Assembly (NCBI GenBank): GCA_002451555.1
Contig: DKCU01000154.1
Location: 1 to 56,881 of the forward strand
Length of the DNA stretch: 56,881 nucleotides
Direction: 5' to 3'
DNA from: Candidatus Segatella albertsiae
GTDB taxonomy: Bacteria > Bacteroidota > Bacteroidia > Bacteroidales > Bacteroidaceae
A model generated the notes under the pieces. It saw only the letters and a program-made list of their open reading frames with translations. It searched no databases and was not told the origin of the DNA. The translations under genes were made by a program, and so were the position numbers. Position 1 is the stretch's first letter; each line of letters starts with the position of its first letter. Below are positions 42,398 to 51,374 of the stretch, piece after piece.

Positions 42398-42513
42398 TTT
42401 TTTGTTTTCTTGAATTAATGGATAGTAAAGAAACCTAGGAGTAAAATAGATAAGGGGGTAAATGATGACTTTTTAAAAAGTTGCATAGAAATAACCAAAT
42501 ATTTACAAAAATA

Positions 42514-42545
42514 TTTGGCTGTTTCGAAAAAATGTAGTACCTTTG
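42514..42545 (+). promoter_or_regulatory. Promoter of the tRNA-Arg gene
   Basis: TTTG at 42514-42517, 20-nt spacer, TACCTTTG at 42538-42545, about 57 nt before the mature tRNA. Confidence 0.7.
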
Positions 42546-42602
42546 CAGCCGCAAGTGTTAAGATGGCTATATTAGTTAAGGTAACTTTTGCGCGATTAGT
42601 TT

Positions 42603-42677
42603 GGTTCCGTAGCTCAGTTGGATTAGAGCAACAGCCTTCTAAGCTGTGGGTCTTGGGTTCGAACCCCAACGGAATCA
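42603..42677 (+). tRNA. tRNA-Arg (anticodon TCT)
   Basis: GGTTCCG pairs with CGGAATC as acceptor stem (one G-T), D-arm TAGCTCAGTTGGATTAGAGC, anticodon stem ACAGC/GCTGT with loop CTTCTAA (anticodon TCT), T-arm with GGTTCGAACCC, discriminator A at 42677. CCA is not encoded. A long open frame spanning this region is spurious. Confidence 0.95.
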
Positions 42678-42687
42678 CTCAATCGAC

Positions 42688-42727
42688 AAAAAAGTCGCAA
42701 ACTTCATTTGAGGTTTGCGACTTTTTT
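42688..42727 (+). terminator. Terminator of the tRNA transcript
   Basis: GTCGCAAAC (42694-42702) pairs with GTTTGCGAC (42713-42721), flanked by A6 and T6. Confidence 0.93.
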
Positions 42728-42772
42728 GTAATCTGTCGTTTGTGCTTTTATTTGGATTGGGCGTTCAAAATT

Positions 42773-42789
42773 TTTCGAGCTGTACGGTT
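42773..42789. repeat. 17-bp dispersed repeat TTTCGAGCTGTACGGTT
   Basis: Identical to 56043-56059, which overlaps the nudC stop codon. Its 12-bp core is also inverted at 42869-42880. Confidence 0.85.
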
Positions 42790-42880
42790 GAAATAATCTA
42801 TACGCCCGAAGGGGTAGAAGAGGGTGTGTTATAAATCGGGCTTGGGGCTTTTGGGCTTTTAGCCCGTCTCAACCGTACAG
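42780..42880 (-). terminator. Large inverted repeat after the TPR/protease-like gene
   Basis: CTGTACGGTTGA (42780-42791) and TCAACCGTACAG (42869-42880) pair perfectly around a 77-nt loop that includes GGGCTTTTAGCCC. It directly abuts the stop codon of the leftward gene and probably ends its transcript. Confidence 0.6.
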
Positions 42881-44524
42881 TTAGAATTTCTTCAGATACT
42901 CTTCGGCTCTTGTATCACCTAGTTCCTTGGCTTTCTCTAGGTTTTTCTTGGCTTCCACTTTGTCGCCGCTCTCTCCGCAGAGAATACCCATAAGCAGATA
43001 ACCATCGGCGTATTCAGGAGCCAGCTCGATGCAAGCTTGCGCTGCCTTCTTGCCCTCGTCGTATCTCTTCACTCTCAGGTCGAGGCTTGCCCATTCGGCA
43101 AAGTAGGTTGGCTCCTTCGGGTTCAGGTAGCAAGCGCGGGCGATGTCTAGTAAGGCCTGTTGCCACTGACGTAACTGCAACTCACACTTGTAACGAGTAT
43201 AGAAGAACGTCGGGGCTATAGGACGGGCGATGCTGTCATACTGGTTGTAGTCTGCCAAAGCCTCGCGATACTTGCCTTGTGCATCGAGGAAACGACCACG
43301 TGCCAACAAGTATGGACCTGCCATCTTGGTGCGAAGTCCTACGGAGACTGCACTGTCTAGCAATACCTTGATTTCTGATTCCGGAGCTTTCAATTGGCTC
43401 TTGGCTTGAGCAGCCTCATACCAAATCTCGCCACTGTTCATCGGAGTCTTGGTCAGTTCCATGAAGAGGTCGTAAGACTTCTGGTAGTCTTTTTTCAGGT
43501 AGTTGATTTGTGCCTCCTGATGCTTGTAGAGTGGCTGAGGCTTGATGCTGTATGCCTTTTGTGCCTCTTCCAAAGCCTTGTCTGCATTCCAAGCTGGGTA
43601 GATGGAATCGCCCACGTAGGCTACCTTCTGGTACAGGATGTCGGCGAAGTCGCCATGTGCCTCGTCCTTGTTGCCTGCTTTCTTGATGCTCTCCTGCATC
43701 ACCTTCTCCGCCTCTGCATATTGCTGTTTGTTGGTCAAGAGACTCGCCTTTTCCTTGTATCCGAAAGGAGAGTTAGGGAATTTCTCGATAAACTCGTTGG
43801 CGTACTTCATGTACTCATCCGCCGTCTTCTGGCCCTTGTTGAGGGTCATCATCGTGGTGGCATCTGTCTCCTTGTCTGGCAAGGCGGTGCGAATGCCACT
43901 CTCACGGAGTGCTGCGTCGAGGGTGGAGAGTCCAGTGACATGCAGTTGCTTGGCGAAGTTGGCATCGATGGCAGTCACCTGACCATTGTTGTGCATCAAT
44001 GCGATGACCTGTCCGTCCTTGTTGACGAAAGGACATCCCACGGCGTTCTCTGGCACGGTAGTCGTGAAGATATAGTAGTTGTAGGAGGTGTTAAACTTCT
44101 CCACGCTGCTGATGTCTTCCTGTTGGTACTGCGGCTTCTTGATAGAGTAGGGTACGAGCCAAACCTTGTTTCCAGCGCTTTCCTCCTTGTTGGCGATAGG
44201 AACTGCTGCGGTATTGGCGATGACTCTAAACTTAGCCATGTCATAGAGTTCGTCAGCACCCATGATGGCATCCACCTCCATTGACTTTCCCGTAGCATCT
44301 ACCACGGTAGCTTTGACAGCGCCGATGAATGGTTTGAAGGTACTGATGGCAGTACCTTTGTTGTCGATGAATACGCCTTGGGTGGAGGCGATGATGTTGC
44401 CGTCCTTGTCGAAGGTGGTCAGGGAGAACACGCTCTTGGCTACCTTCTGCACAGAACCAGGCTGTGCGAGGATAGATGATGCTCCGATCATCAATCCCAT
44501 CAAAATCATATATATTTTTTTCAT
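42881..44524 (-). CDS. Degenerate trypsin-like protease fused to TPR repeats, secreted
   Basis: 547 residues with a signal peptide (ending LAQ). Residues 25-210 have the strand order of a HtrA-type S1C protease (SVFSLTTFDKDGN, TQGVFIDNKGTAISTF), but the GNSGGP serine loop is replaced by VGCPFVNKDGQVIAL and the catalytic His position reads TFKPF. It is thus likely an inactive protease fold. From residue 235 on, TPR-like helical repeats (ADEYMKYANEFIEKFPNS, YREALADYNQYDSI and others) provide a protein-binding scaffold. Envelope-located. 27 nt after recN and probably co-transcribed. Confidence 0.8.
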   Translation of the reverse strand: MKKIYMILMGLMIGASSILAQPGSVQKVAKSVFSLTTFDKDGNIIASTQGVFIDNKGTAISTFKPFIGAVKATVVDATGKSMEVDAIMGADELYDMAKFRVIANTAAVPIANKEESAGNKVWLVPYSIKKPQYQQEDISSVEKFNTSYNYYIFTTTVPENAVGCPFVNKDGQVIALMHNNGQVTAIDANFAKQLHVTGLSTLDAALRESGIRTALPDKETDATTMMTLNKGQKTADEYMKYANEFIEKFPNSPFGYKEKASLLTNKQQYAEAEKVMQESIKKAGNKDEAHGDFADILYQKVAYVGDSIYPAWNADKALEEAQKAYSIKPQPLYKHQEAQINYLKKDYQKSYDLFMELTKTPMNSGEIWYEAAQAKSQLKAPESEIKVLLDSAVSVGLRTKMAGPYLLARGRFLDAQGKYREALADYNQYDSIARPIAPTFFYTRYKCELQLRQWQQALLDIARACYLNPKEPTYFAEWASLDLRVKRYDEGKKAAQACIELAPEYADGYLLMGILCGESGDKVEAKKNLEKAKELGDTRAEEYLKKF

Positions 44525-44551
44525 ATTCCTTTTATAGGATAACGATTTTCA

Positions 44552-46222
44552 TTATCCTTGTCTTGCTTTTTTGAGTAATTCCTTGGCATTGGCGAGTGCA
44601 GCCTCGCTGATGTCGCTACCGCTGAGCATCTGTGCGATTTCCTGCACTCTCTCCTCTGGGTTGAGCTCGGTCATGCGACTGATGGTGCCTTCCTCGGTTT
44701 CTTCCTTGAGTACCTTGTAGTGGTGGCTGCCCATGGCTGCTATCTGAGGCAAGTGGGTGATGGAGAGTACCTGGCGCTTGTTGTTGCCCATCTCCACCAT
44801 GATATTCGCCATCTTCTCGGCTATCTTGCCGCTTACGCCTGTGTCTATCTCGTCGAAGATGATGGTTGGTAATTTGACGGCACCGCTTATCATGGCCTTC
44901 AAGGATAGCATGACACGAGCTATCTCACCACCCGAAGCCACCTGGGTTACAGGTTGGAGTGGGGTGCTCTTGTTGGCACTGAAGAGGAAGTTGACTTTGT
45001 CGCCACCGTCTTGACAGAGTGGTTTCTCAGTCAGGCTGATGCTGAATCTCACGTTTGGTATGCCCAGTGGCACGAGACGTTTTTTCATCTCTTCCTCCAC
45101 TTTCTTGGCTGCCTTGTTGCGAATTTCCGTCAACGTATGCGCTTCTTTCATGGCTCGAAGCTGTAGTGTTTCCACTTCTTTCTCCAAGGCTTCCACATCC
45201 TCGTCGCTGTTGTCGATATGGGAGAGTTGCTCCTTGAGACGATCTCGGTGTTCTATCAGTTCTTCCACGTTTTGTACGTGGAATTTCTGTTGCAGCGAGT
45301 TGAGCGTGTCGAGGCGAGAGTTGATTTCCTCCAATCTGTTAGGGTCGAAGTCCACATTGTCGCTGAGGCTGTTCACCTCTTGGGCGATGTCCTTCAGTTC
45401 AATGTAGCTGGAGTCCATTCTCTCCGCTAGTTCGCCTACCTCTGGATAAACCTCTTTGATGTCGTTGAGTTGCTCTGTGGCTTCCTTCAGTTTCTCGATG
45501 ATGCTTCCCTCGTCTCCCGACAGGTTATTGTCGGCTTGGAAGAGGGCGGTCTTGATGTCTTCGGAATGGCTGAGTGTCTCGTATTCCTGTTCGAGTTGCT
45601 CTTGCTCTCCATCGACTAAGTGCGCCTCCTCCAGTTCCTTGCATTGGAATCTGAGGAAATCCTCGTTCTCACGGTTTTTCTCTATCTCCTCTTTCAACTT
45701 TCTGAGTTGTTCGTTGGCTTTCTTGTAGGCTTGGTAGGCAACTTGGTAGGTTTTCACCTGTTTGTTGTCGCCTGCGATGATATCCACCACGTTGAGTTGG
45801 AAGTCCTCTTTTTGCAGCAGCAGGTTTTGGTGCTGCGAGTGAATGTCCACCAATTGCTCTCCCAGCTCTCTCATCTTGGTGAGCGAAACCGGTGTGTCGT
45901 TGATGAAGGCGCGGCTCTTGCCCGCTGCGGTCAACTCCCTTCGGATGATGGTATCAGCCAAATCTTCATCGATGTCATTGTCGATGAAGAACTGTTGCAT
46001 GTCATATCGGGAGAGGTCGAAGTGTGCCTCGATGATGCAGCGGTCCCTTCCTGCCTTGATGGCCTTGGTATCGGCGCGATTGCCAAGGAGCAGGCCGATG
46101 GCTCCGAGGATGATGCTCTTTCCAGCGCCCGTCTCTCCTGTGATGACGGAGAAACCTGGGTACATTTCGATGTTGAGCTCATCGATGAGCGTGAAGTTCT
46201 TGATGTATAATTGTTTGAGCAT
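44552..46222 (-). CDS. recN: DNA repair protein RecN
   Basis: 556 residues, normal for RecN. SMC-like ATPase: Walker A GETGAGKS near residue 30, two long coiled-coil arms (about 150-400), and C-terminal ABC signature ASGGEIARVMLSLK with Walker B TIIFDEIDTGVSG. It holds broken DNA ends together during double-strand break repair. Member of the dnaN - exonuclease - coaBC - DUF4835 - recN string known from Bacteroidales. A 44-nt gap separates it from DUF4835. Confidence 0.97.
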   Translation of the reverse strand: MLKQLYIKNFTLIDELNIEMYPGFSVITGETGAGKSIILGAIGLLLGNRADTKAIKAGRDRCIIEAHFDLSRYDMQQFFIDNDIDEDLADTIIRRELTAAGKSRAFINDTPVSLTKMRELGEQLVDIHSQHQNLLLQKEDFQLNVVDIIAGDNKQVKTYQVAYQAYKKANEQLRKLKEEIEKNRENEDFLRFQCKELEEAHLVDGEQEQLEQEYETLSHSEDIKTALFQADNNLSGDEGSIIEKLKEATEQLNDIKEVYPEVGELAERMDSSYIELKDIAQEVNSLSDNVDFDPNRLEEINSRLDTLNSLQQKFHVQNVEELIEHRDRLKEQLSHIDNSDEDVEALEKEVETLQLRAMKEAHTLTEIRNKAAKKVEEEMKKRLVPLGIPNVRFSISLTEKPLCQDGGDKVNFLFSANKSTPLQPVTQVASGGEIARVMLSLKAMISGAVKLPTIIFDEIDTGVSGKIAEKMANIMVEMGNNKRQVLSITHLPQIAAMGSHHYKVLKEETEEGTISRMTELNPEERVQEIAQMLSGSDISEAALANAKELLKKARQG

Positions 46223-46266
46223 AATGATTCCTTTCTTCGAGTTCTAGCTAGCCTTGTTGAATTGGA

Positions 46267-47253
46267 CTATTGCTTGATTTTATCCCACGAACTGTTTTGC
46301 GAGGGATTGATGGAGAAGAGTATCTCGTAGATGCTTTCCTTTTCCTTCTGCGTGCCCTTGCCTTTGTAGATATTGGCTAGCTCGTCTTTCTTGTAGTCAG
46401 TCCATATCTGGGGCAGCAAACTGAGCGGCTTGTTTTCCCTTGCTTTCTTGAGGTTCTCCTCGATGGTGGTGGTAATCTCCGTCCTGCCGCGTTCGGCATT
46501 GTTGGCCATCTCGTCGAGTCCCTTGCGGTAGTAGTCGTACTGGAGTTGTCGGAAGGGAGCCATGGCGCCGTCGAGATAGTCGGAGATGATGGCGTATCGG
46601 TTGCGACTGTTGTCGAATGCTTTCCAACCCGGGTAGTCCAGGTTCTGGGCATTGTTGGTCAGTTGCATACAGCGTTGCAATACATCCTCGCCACCCATCG
46701 GTGAGAAGGTGTCGAGGTCGAGTCCGATGATGAGATAGGCGTAGTAGGCGAGGAGGGCTGTCAACTGGTTGTCGAGCGTCTCCTCGTTGAACTCCAGTTG
46801 GTCGAACTGTGCGAACTTAAAGGTGAAATTTTCATCCACATTATTATATATAGCGGAAGTATAGGCGGAGTTGTATATCGGTCGGTTGGCTTGTATGAGT
46901 GCCTTGCAGGTGAAGACATTCTGTTCTCTGTCGTACTTGGTGACCGTGAGATTGAAGTTGCAGTTGATGCGCTCGTTCTTCTGGAACTGGAGATGAGTCC
47001 ATTGTCGTTCGTTGACAAATCTTTCGAGTGTTTGCTGCAAGTTGTCGAAGACGGAGTTGTCGGTACCCGAGATTTGGGCATGGTTGATGGTAATCTTGGC
47101 TTGTAACTCCTGGGCACGCAAAGAGGCAGGGAGCCAACAACCCCCTGCTATGATGAATCCAATGAACCAAGATGCCACTTTCAGCCTTTTACAGCAACTT
47201 GGCGAGTTCGTCAATGATGTCACGAGCCACTTCAGTCTTTGGCTTTTTCTCAT
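46267..47253 (-). CDS. DUF4835 family exported protein (PorD-like)
   Basis: 328 residues from the ATG at 47253; this start overlaps coaBC by 65 nt. A GTG at 47178, right after the coaBC stop, is an alternative, but the longer form supplies the positively charged signal-peptide start. Signal peptide ends near LRAQ, followed by ELQAKITINHAQISGTDNSVF and, further on, the conserved NLTVTKYD and LLAYYAYLIIGLDLDTFSPMGG blocks. Family members are exported and some (PorD) are linked to type IX secretion. Sits between coaBC and recN as in related genomes. Confidence 0.85.
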   Translation of the reverse strand: MRKSQRLKWLVTSLTNSPSCCKRLKVASWFIGFIIAGGCWLPASLRAQELQAKITINHAQISGTDNSVFDNLQQTLERFVNERQWTHLQFQKNERINCNFNLTVTKYDREQNVFTCKALIQANRPIYNSAYTSAIYNNVDENFTFKFAQFDQLEFNEETLDNQLTALLAYYAYLIIGLDLDTFSPMGGEDVLQRCMQLTNNAQNLDYPGWKAFDNSRNRYAIISDYLDGAMAPFRQLQYDYYRKGLDEMANNAERGRTEITTTIEENLKKARENKPLSLLPQIWTDYKKDELANIYKGKGTQKEKESIYEILFSINPSQNSSWDKIKQ

Positions 47254-48508
47254 ATTCTTTCTTTCCTTTTTCCGAAATGATGGTGATTTGGTTCTCGTCG
47301 GTGCGGAATGTCGTTCCCGGATTGCGAGTGGAGTTGAGCACGATGAAGTCGGCGTTTTTCTTCTTGCGTTTCTTCTCAGCGTTGGTCTCCTCGTCGTTGG
47401 TTTCCAGGGCGAAAGCCACGATTCGCTGGTCAGCCTTCTTCATCTTGCCCAAAGCAGCGGCGATGTCGTGGGTAGGAACGAGACGCAGTTCGAGGTCGTC
47501 CTTTTCTCGCTTGATTTTCTTGTCTGCCACTTCGGCTGGACGGAAATCTGCCACTGCAGCGCACAGAATGGCTGCGTCCATCTTGCTTTCCTCATCCATC
47601 TTGCTTGCAGGCAGGGCGGCATGGTTTTCCGAAGTCTCCATGTTGTCCTTTCCACCAAATGCGGAAGTAGTGGCTTGGTACATTTCCTCGCAACTCTCCA
47701 CGTCGATGCGGTGGATGCCATCGCTGCACTTCAATGCAACAGGACCTGCGACGAGCGTGACGTCAGCCCCACGCCTAAGGCATTCCTCGGCGAGGGCGAA
47801 TCCCATCTTGCCCGAAGAGTAATTTCCGATAAAGCGCACAGGGTCTATCTTCTCGTAGGTCGGACCTGCCGTGATGAGGATGCGCTTGCCTTTCAAATCT
47901 TGGTTGGATGATGTCGCATTTTCCGAATCTTCCAGTTTCTGCTCGTCATGGAAGATACCTTCCGCAGCATCGAAGTATCTGTCCAGATAATCTACGATGA
48001 CCTCAGGCTCCTCCATGCGACCTTTTCCTTCCAAGCCACTGGCAAGGAAACCAGATGCTGGTTCGACGATGAGGTTTCCGTATTCCTTCAGTTTCGCCAT
48101 GTTGGCTTGCGTGGAAGGATGCTTGTACATATCGAGGTCCATTGCTGGTGCGACAAATACTGGAGCCTTCATCGACAAGTAAGTGGTGATGAGCATGTTA
48201 TCGGCTATGCCGTTTGCCATCTTGCCCATCGTGGAGGCGGTGCAAGGTGCTATCAGCATGGCATCAGCCCATAGTCCCAAGTCAACATGAGAGTTCCACG
48301 TGCCATCTCTCTGCGAGAAGAACTCGCTGACTACTGGCTTGTGTGTCAAGGCGGAGAGGGTGATAGGAGTGATAAACTCCTTGCCTGCAGGAGTGATGAC
48401 CACCTGCACCTCCGCGCCTCGTTTGATGAGTCCTCGTATGATGAGGCAAGACTTATAGGCCGCTATCGACCCCGTGATGCCCAATACGATTTTCTTTCCT
48501 TTTAACAT
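47189..48508 (-). CDS. coaBC: Bifunctional phosphopantothenoylcysteine decarboxylase / phosphopantothenate-cysteine ligase
   Basis: 439 residues. The N-terminal CoaC part (KIVLGITGSIAAYKSC; catalytic His region ALTHKPVVSEFF; SVD-like substrate region PAMDLDMYKHP) is followed by the CoaB ligase (ILITAGPTYEKIDPVRFIGNYSSGKMGFALAEE). It makes 4'-phosphopantetheine precursors from phosphopantothenate and cysteine for coenzyme A. The ligase half carries an insertion around residue 290 (about 30 residues: FGGKDNMETSENHAALP and following), rather polar and possibly variable. Confidence 0.96.
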   Translation of the reverse strand: MLKGKKIVLGITGSIAAYKSCLIIRGLIKRGAEVQVVITPAGKEFITPITLSALTHKPVVSEFFSQRDGTWNSHVDLGLWADAMLIAPCTASTMGKMANGIADNMLITTYLSMKAPVFVAPAMDLDMYKHPSTQANMAKLKEYGNLIVEPASGFLASGLEGKGRMEEPEVIVDYLDRYFDAAEGIFHDEQKLEDSENATSSNQDLKGKRILITAGPTYEKIDPVRFIGNYSSGKMGFALAEECLRRGADVTLVAGPVALKCSDGIHRIDVESCEEMYQATTSAFGGKDNMETSENHAALPASKMDEESKMDAAILCAAVADFRPAEVADKKIKREKDDLELRLVPTHDIAAALGKMKKADQRIVAFALETNDEETNAEKKRKKKNADFIVLNSTRNPGTTFRTDENQITIISEKGKKEYEKKPKTEVARDIIDELAKLL

Positions 48509-48544
48509 AAAATAAATTCAAATAAACAGTAAAGCCGTAGAATT

Positions 48545-48579
48545 CTTCACTCTTCGTTCTTCACTCTTCGTTCTTCACT
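48545..48579. repeat. Heptamer array CTTCACT/CTTCGTT x5
   Basis: Five units alternate CTTCACT and CTTCGTT, preceded by GAATTC at 48540-48545 and ending on the exonuclease stop codon. Third member of the same repeat family as 27597 and 29947. Confidence 0.85.
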
Positions 48580-49442
48580 TACTTCCCCATTCTCTTGTTG
48601 AACTCACGGAGACGAATGCGAGTGAGCACTTGCTTGGTGTTGTTGGTGAATTCGCTTCCGAGAATCCAAGTGTAGTAGCCTGGGTCCTTGGTGAGGATCT
48701 CAGCGACATCCCATCCTTTGTACTTACCGAAGTTGAATACCTCATGCTTGCGTGGGTTGCCGTTTTCGTCGAGAATCACCTTGCCTTGAGCGTCCTTCAC
48801 TTCCTCCCAGATGATGCGGCCAGCGAAATCCACGTTGTCCTTCTGCTTGGAGAACTGTGCCAGTTCGTCCATGTCGTTGTGGAGCACACGGTCTGGCTCT
48901 TCCTGAACGCCCGGAGCGTATCTGTCAAGTTCGCCCATGAGCACACGATAGGTAGCCTCTGTGTCCTGGTCGGCACGGTGAGCCTCGAAGTCTTCCTCCA
49001 TTTTTCTGCCACAGAAGAACTTGTATGCGGCAGCGAGGTTTCTGCGCTCCATCTTCATGAAGATGGTCTGTGCGTCGATGAGACGGCATTTGGAGAAATC
49101 GAAGTCTATGCCTGCGCGCAAGAATTCCTCTGCGAGCATAGGCACGTCGAAGTGGTTGGAGTTATAGCCTGCGAAATCGCAGCCCGTAAACTCTTGGTTG
49201 AGCGTAGCAGCCAACTCCTTGAAGGTAGGGGCATCCTTGACATCCTCGTCGCTGATGCCTGTAAGTTCAACGACCTCAGGTGGAATAGGTTTGCCAGGGT
49301 TGACAAAGAGATTCTTGCGAATCTCCGTGCCGTCTGGGCATACCTTGATGTAGGACATCTGTATGATGCGGTCTCTGATCATGTCGAGGCCTGTGGTCTC
49401 TAAGTCAAAGACTATCAATGGTTTTGTAAGATTGAGTTTCAT
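48579..49442 (-). CDS. DEDDh 3'-5' exonuclease (DnaQ-like) with DUF3820-type tail
   Basis: 287 residues. Exo I VFDLETTGLD, Exo II AGYNSNHFDVPML, Exo III EAHRADQDTEATY (His and Asp) are complete. The C-terminal FGKYKGWDVAEILTKDPGYY segment is a DUF3820-like module. The family includes proofreading and RNA- or DNA-trimming enzymes. It lies just downstream of dnaN in the same orientation with short spacers, so a role with the replisome is likely. Confidence 0.93.
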   Translation of the reverse strand: MKLNLTKPLIVFDLETTGLDMIRDRIIQMSYIKVCPDGTEIRKNLFVNPGKPIPPEVVELTGISDEDVKDAPTFKELAATLNQEFTGCDFAGYNSNHFDVPMLAEEFLRAGIDFDFSKCRLIDAQTIFMKMERRNLAAAYKFFCGRKMEEDFEAHRADQDTEATYRVLMGELDRYAPGVQEEPDRVLHNDMDELAQFSKQKDNVDFAGRIIWEEVKDAQGKVILDENGNPRKHEVFNFGKYKGWDVAEILTKDPGYYTWILGSEFTNNTKQVLTRIRLREFNKRMGK

Positions 49443-49465
49443 TTCTTCTTTAACTTTAAAGTAAT

Positions 49466-49508
49466 CGACTTTTTTACCTTTTTACTTTTTTACCTTTTTA
49501 CCTTTTTT
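49466..49508. repeat. CTTTTTAC-type tandem octamers
   Basis: About five runs of CTTTTTAC/CTTTTTTAC fill the gap between the dnaN stop and the exonuclease start. The same unit occurs twice at the end of the SulP gene (30547-30562). Confidence 0.75.
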
Positions 49509-49510
49509 AA

Positions 49511-50632
49511 TTAGTCATTGAGCAACATAGGCATAATCAGCATGAGTACTTCTTCTTGATCAGGCTGCTCAGCTGGGACTACGACACCAGCGCGACTAGG
49601 GTCGGCGAGTTGGAATACAATCTGTTCGCTTTCGAGATTGTTGAGCAACTCCTGCAAGCTGCTGCCCTTGAAGCCGATGCTCATATTAGAGCCTGCATTC
49701 TCGCAAACGAGCTGTTCCTTGGCAGAAGTGGCGAAATCCACATCCTCAGAAGAAACCTCCATGTGGTTGCCGTTCATGCGGAGACGTACGAGTTGGCTGC
49801 TTTCGCTGGCGAATGGAAGCACACGGCGAAGGGCACTCAGGAGCCCCTTGCGATCCACGGTGATGTGGTTAGGGTTCTCTGGAATCACGGAGTTATAGTT
49901 AGGGTAGCGTCCCTCGTAGAGTATGCAGCGCAAGGTTCCGTCGGCGAACTCAATCTCGGCGCTCTTGTCATCAAACTTGATGGTCACCTCGCCCTCGTCC
50001 TTGGAAAGGATGTTCTTCAGGAGATTGGCAGGCTTCTTAGGAAGGTCGAAAGAAGAAGGAGTCTCGCTCTTCAACTTGAAGTTTCTGTTGCGAACCAACT
50101 TGTGACCGTCGCTCGCAACGATGTTGAGTGAGTCTGGGGTGAGGTCGAAATAGATACCGTTCATCACAGGGCGCAACTGGTCGTTGGCGGTGGCGAAGAT
50201 GGAACGTGAGATATTGTCGATGAGGATGGCCGCATCGATGCTTACCGTGTGGGCCGCATCGTTGACGCTCTGAGTGCGTGGGTATTCCTCGGCGTTCTGA
50301 GCGGTAAAGTTATAGAGACCGTTCTGGTAAGAAATCTTGATGGCATACGACTCGTTGTCTATCTCAAACTCAAGAGGCTGCTCTGGAAGTTCCTTCAATG
50401 CGTCGAGGATGACACGGTTAGGGATGCAGAACTCGCCTTCTCCCTCACACTCGGTGAGTTCGATGGAAGTCTTGAGGATGTTGTCACTGTCGCTGGCTGT
50501 GATGTTCATCTCGCCGTTAGCCACTTGGAAAAGGAAGCAGTCAAGGATAGGCAAGGAGTTCTTGCCACCGATCACCTTGGCTAGCATGTTGAGCTTGCTG
50601 CTGAGAGCAGTACTAGATAATGTAAATCTCAT
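49511..50632 (-). CDS. dnaN: DNA polymerase III beta sliding clamp
   Basis: 373 residues, standard for the beta clamp. Begins MRFTLSSTALSSKLNML with the conserved GGKNSLPILDCFLF, and ends with the typical VLMLIMPMLLND in place of the MPMRL end. It encircles DNA and tethers polymerase III. Promoter identified at 50761-50791 and a repeat-rich leader of about 120 nt. First gene of the leftward core operon. Confidence 0.97.
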   Translation of the reverse strand: MRFTLSSTALSSKLNMLAKVIGGKNSLPILDCFLFQVANGEMNITASDSDNILKTSIELTECEGEGEFCIPNRVILDALKELPEQPLEFEIDNESYAIKISYQNGLYNFTAQNAEEYPRTQSVNDAAHTVSIDAAILIDNISRSIFATANDQLRPVMNGIYFDLTPDSLNIVASDGHKLVRNRNFKLKSETPSSFDLPKKPANLLKNILSKDEGEVTIKFDDKSAEIEFADGTLRCILYEGRYPNYNSVIPENPNHITVDRKGLLSALRRVLPFASESSQLVRLRMNGNHMEVSSEDVDFATSAKEQLVCENAGSNMSIGFKGSSLQELLNNLESEQIVFQLADPSRAGVVVPAEQPDQEEVLMLIMPMLLND

Positions 50633-50656
50633 AAGTACTTATATTTTTTAATTATT

Positions 50657-50716
50657 ATCTTGTTTTATTTCAATTCTTATCTTGTTTCGATTTCAATTCT
50701 TGTCTTGTTTCGATTG
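50657..50716. repeat. Tandem 22-24 bp repeats in the dnaN leader
   Basis: Nearly three copies of TCTTGTTTYRATTTCAATTC (as TCTTGTTTTATTTCAATTC, TCTTGTTTCGATTTCAATTC, TCTTGTTTCGATTG) lie between the promoter and the dnaN start. Confidence 0.75.
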
Positions 50717-50760
50717 TAAAAATGCTGCGTAGTTTTACGTCAAACGATGTTTTACGAGCA

Positions 50761-50791
50761 CAAAAATACAAAAAATATTGCTTATGGGCAA
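50761..50791 (-). promoter_or_regulatory. Promoter of dnaN
   Basis: On the minus strand: TTG (complement of 50789-50791), 20-nt spacer, TATTTTTG (complement of 50761-50768). Confidence 0.7.
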
Positions 50792-50894
50792 AAAAAATGG
50801 AGAAATGTTTTAGTTATTGAACTATTTTTATTAATTTCGCAAACTGAAAAGTAATTTTAATCAGAAATATAAAAGTAATATTAACAAGAAATAT

Positions 50895-51374
50895 ATGGAA
50901 TTACAAGGAAAGGTCATTGCCGTTTTACCTGAAAGAAGCGGTGTCTCTGCTAGAGGCGAGTGGAAGGCTCAGTCGTTTGTCATCGAAACACACGAGCAGT
51001 ATCCTAAGAAATTAGTTTTTGACGTATTTGGTGCTGACCGCTTGGCTCAGTTCAACATACAGAGTGGTGAGGAGATCAATGTGTCTTTCGATATTGATGC
51101 TCATGAGTATCAGGGTCGTTGGTTCAACAGTGTTCGCGCTTGGAACGTTCAGCGTGTGGATCCTAATGCCGTAGCAGGCATGATGGGCGGCATGCAGCCT
51201 GGTGGGCCATTCCCTCCAATGGGTGCTCCAATGGGTGGCGTGGCTCAGCCTGCAGCTCAGGCTGCACCTGCTGGTGGCGCAACAGCTCCTTTCCCTCAGG
51301 CTCAGCCAGCTGCTGGTGCAGCTCCTGCCGCTGATGCCAATGCGGGTGGTAGTGCAGACGATCTTCCTTTCTAG
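50895..51374 (+). CDS. DUF3127 family protein (single-strand DNA-binding-like)
   Basis: 159 residues. The first 90 are the DUF3127 domain (ELQGKVIAVLPERSGVS, then WKAQSFVIETHEQYPKKLVF, INVSFDIDAHEYQGRWFNS), an OB-like beta fold resembling single-strand binding proteins. The rest is a flexible Gly/Ala/Pro/Gln tail ending in acidic ADDLPF, closely resembling the SSB C-terminal tip that recruits repair proteins. Found throughout Bacteroidales. Its stop begins a tandem repeat cluster. Confidence 0.9.
   Translation: MELQGKVIAVLPERSGVSARGEWKAQSFVIETHEQYPKKLVFDVFGADRLAQFNIQSGEEINVSFDIDAHEYQGRWFNSVRAWNVQRVDPNAVAGMMGGMQPGGPFPPMGAPMGGVAQPAAQAAPAGGATAPFPQAQPAAGAAPAADANAGGSADDLPF

Noticed and set aside
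42515..42796. Plus-strand open frame across the tRNA region
   Set aside because: It runs through a well-formed tRNA and its terminator; not a protein gene.
48545..48579. CRISPR array
   Set aside because: Units are 7 bp with no spacers; no Cas genes in the window.
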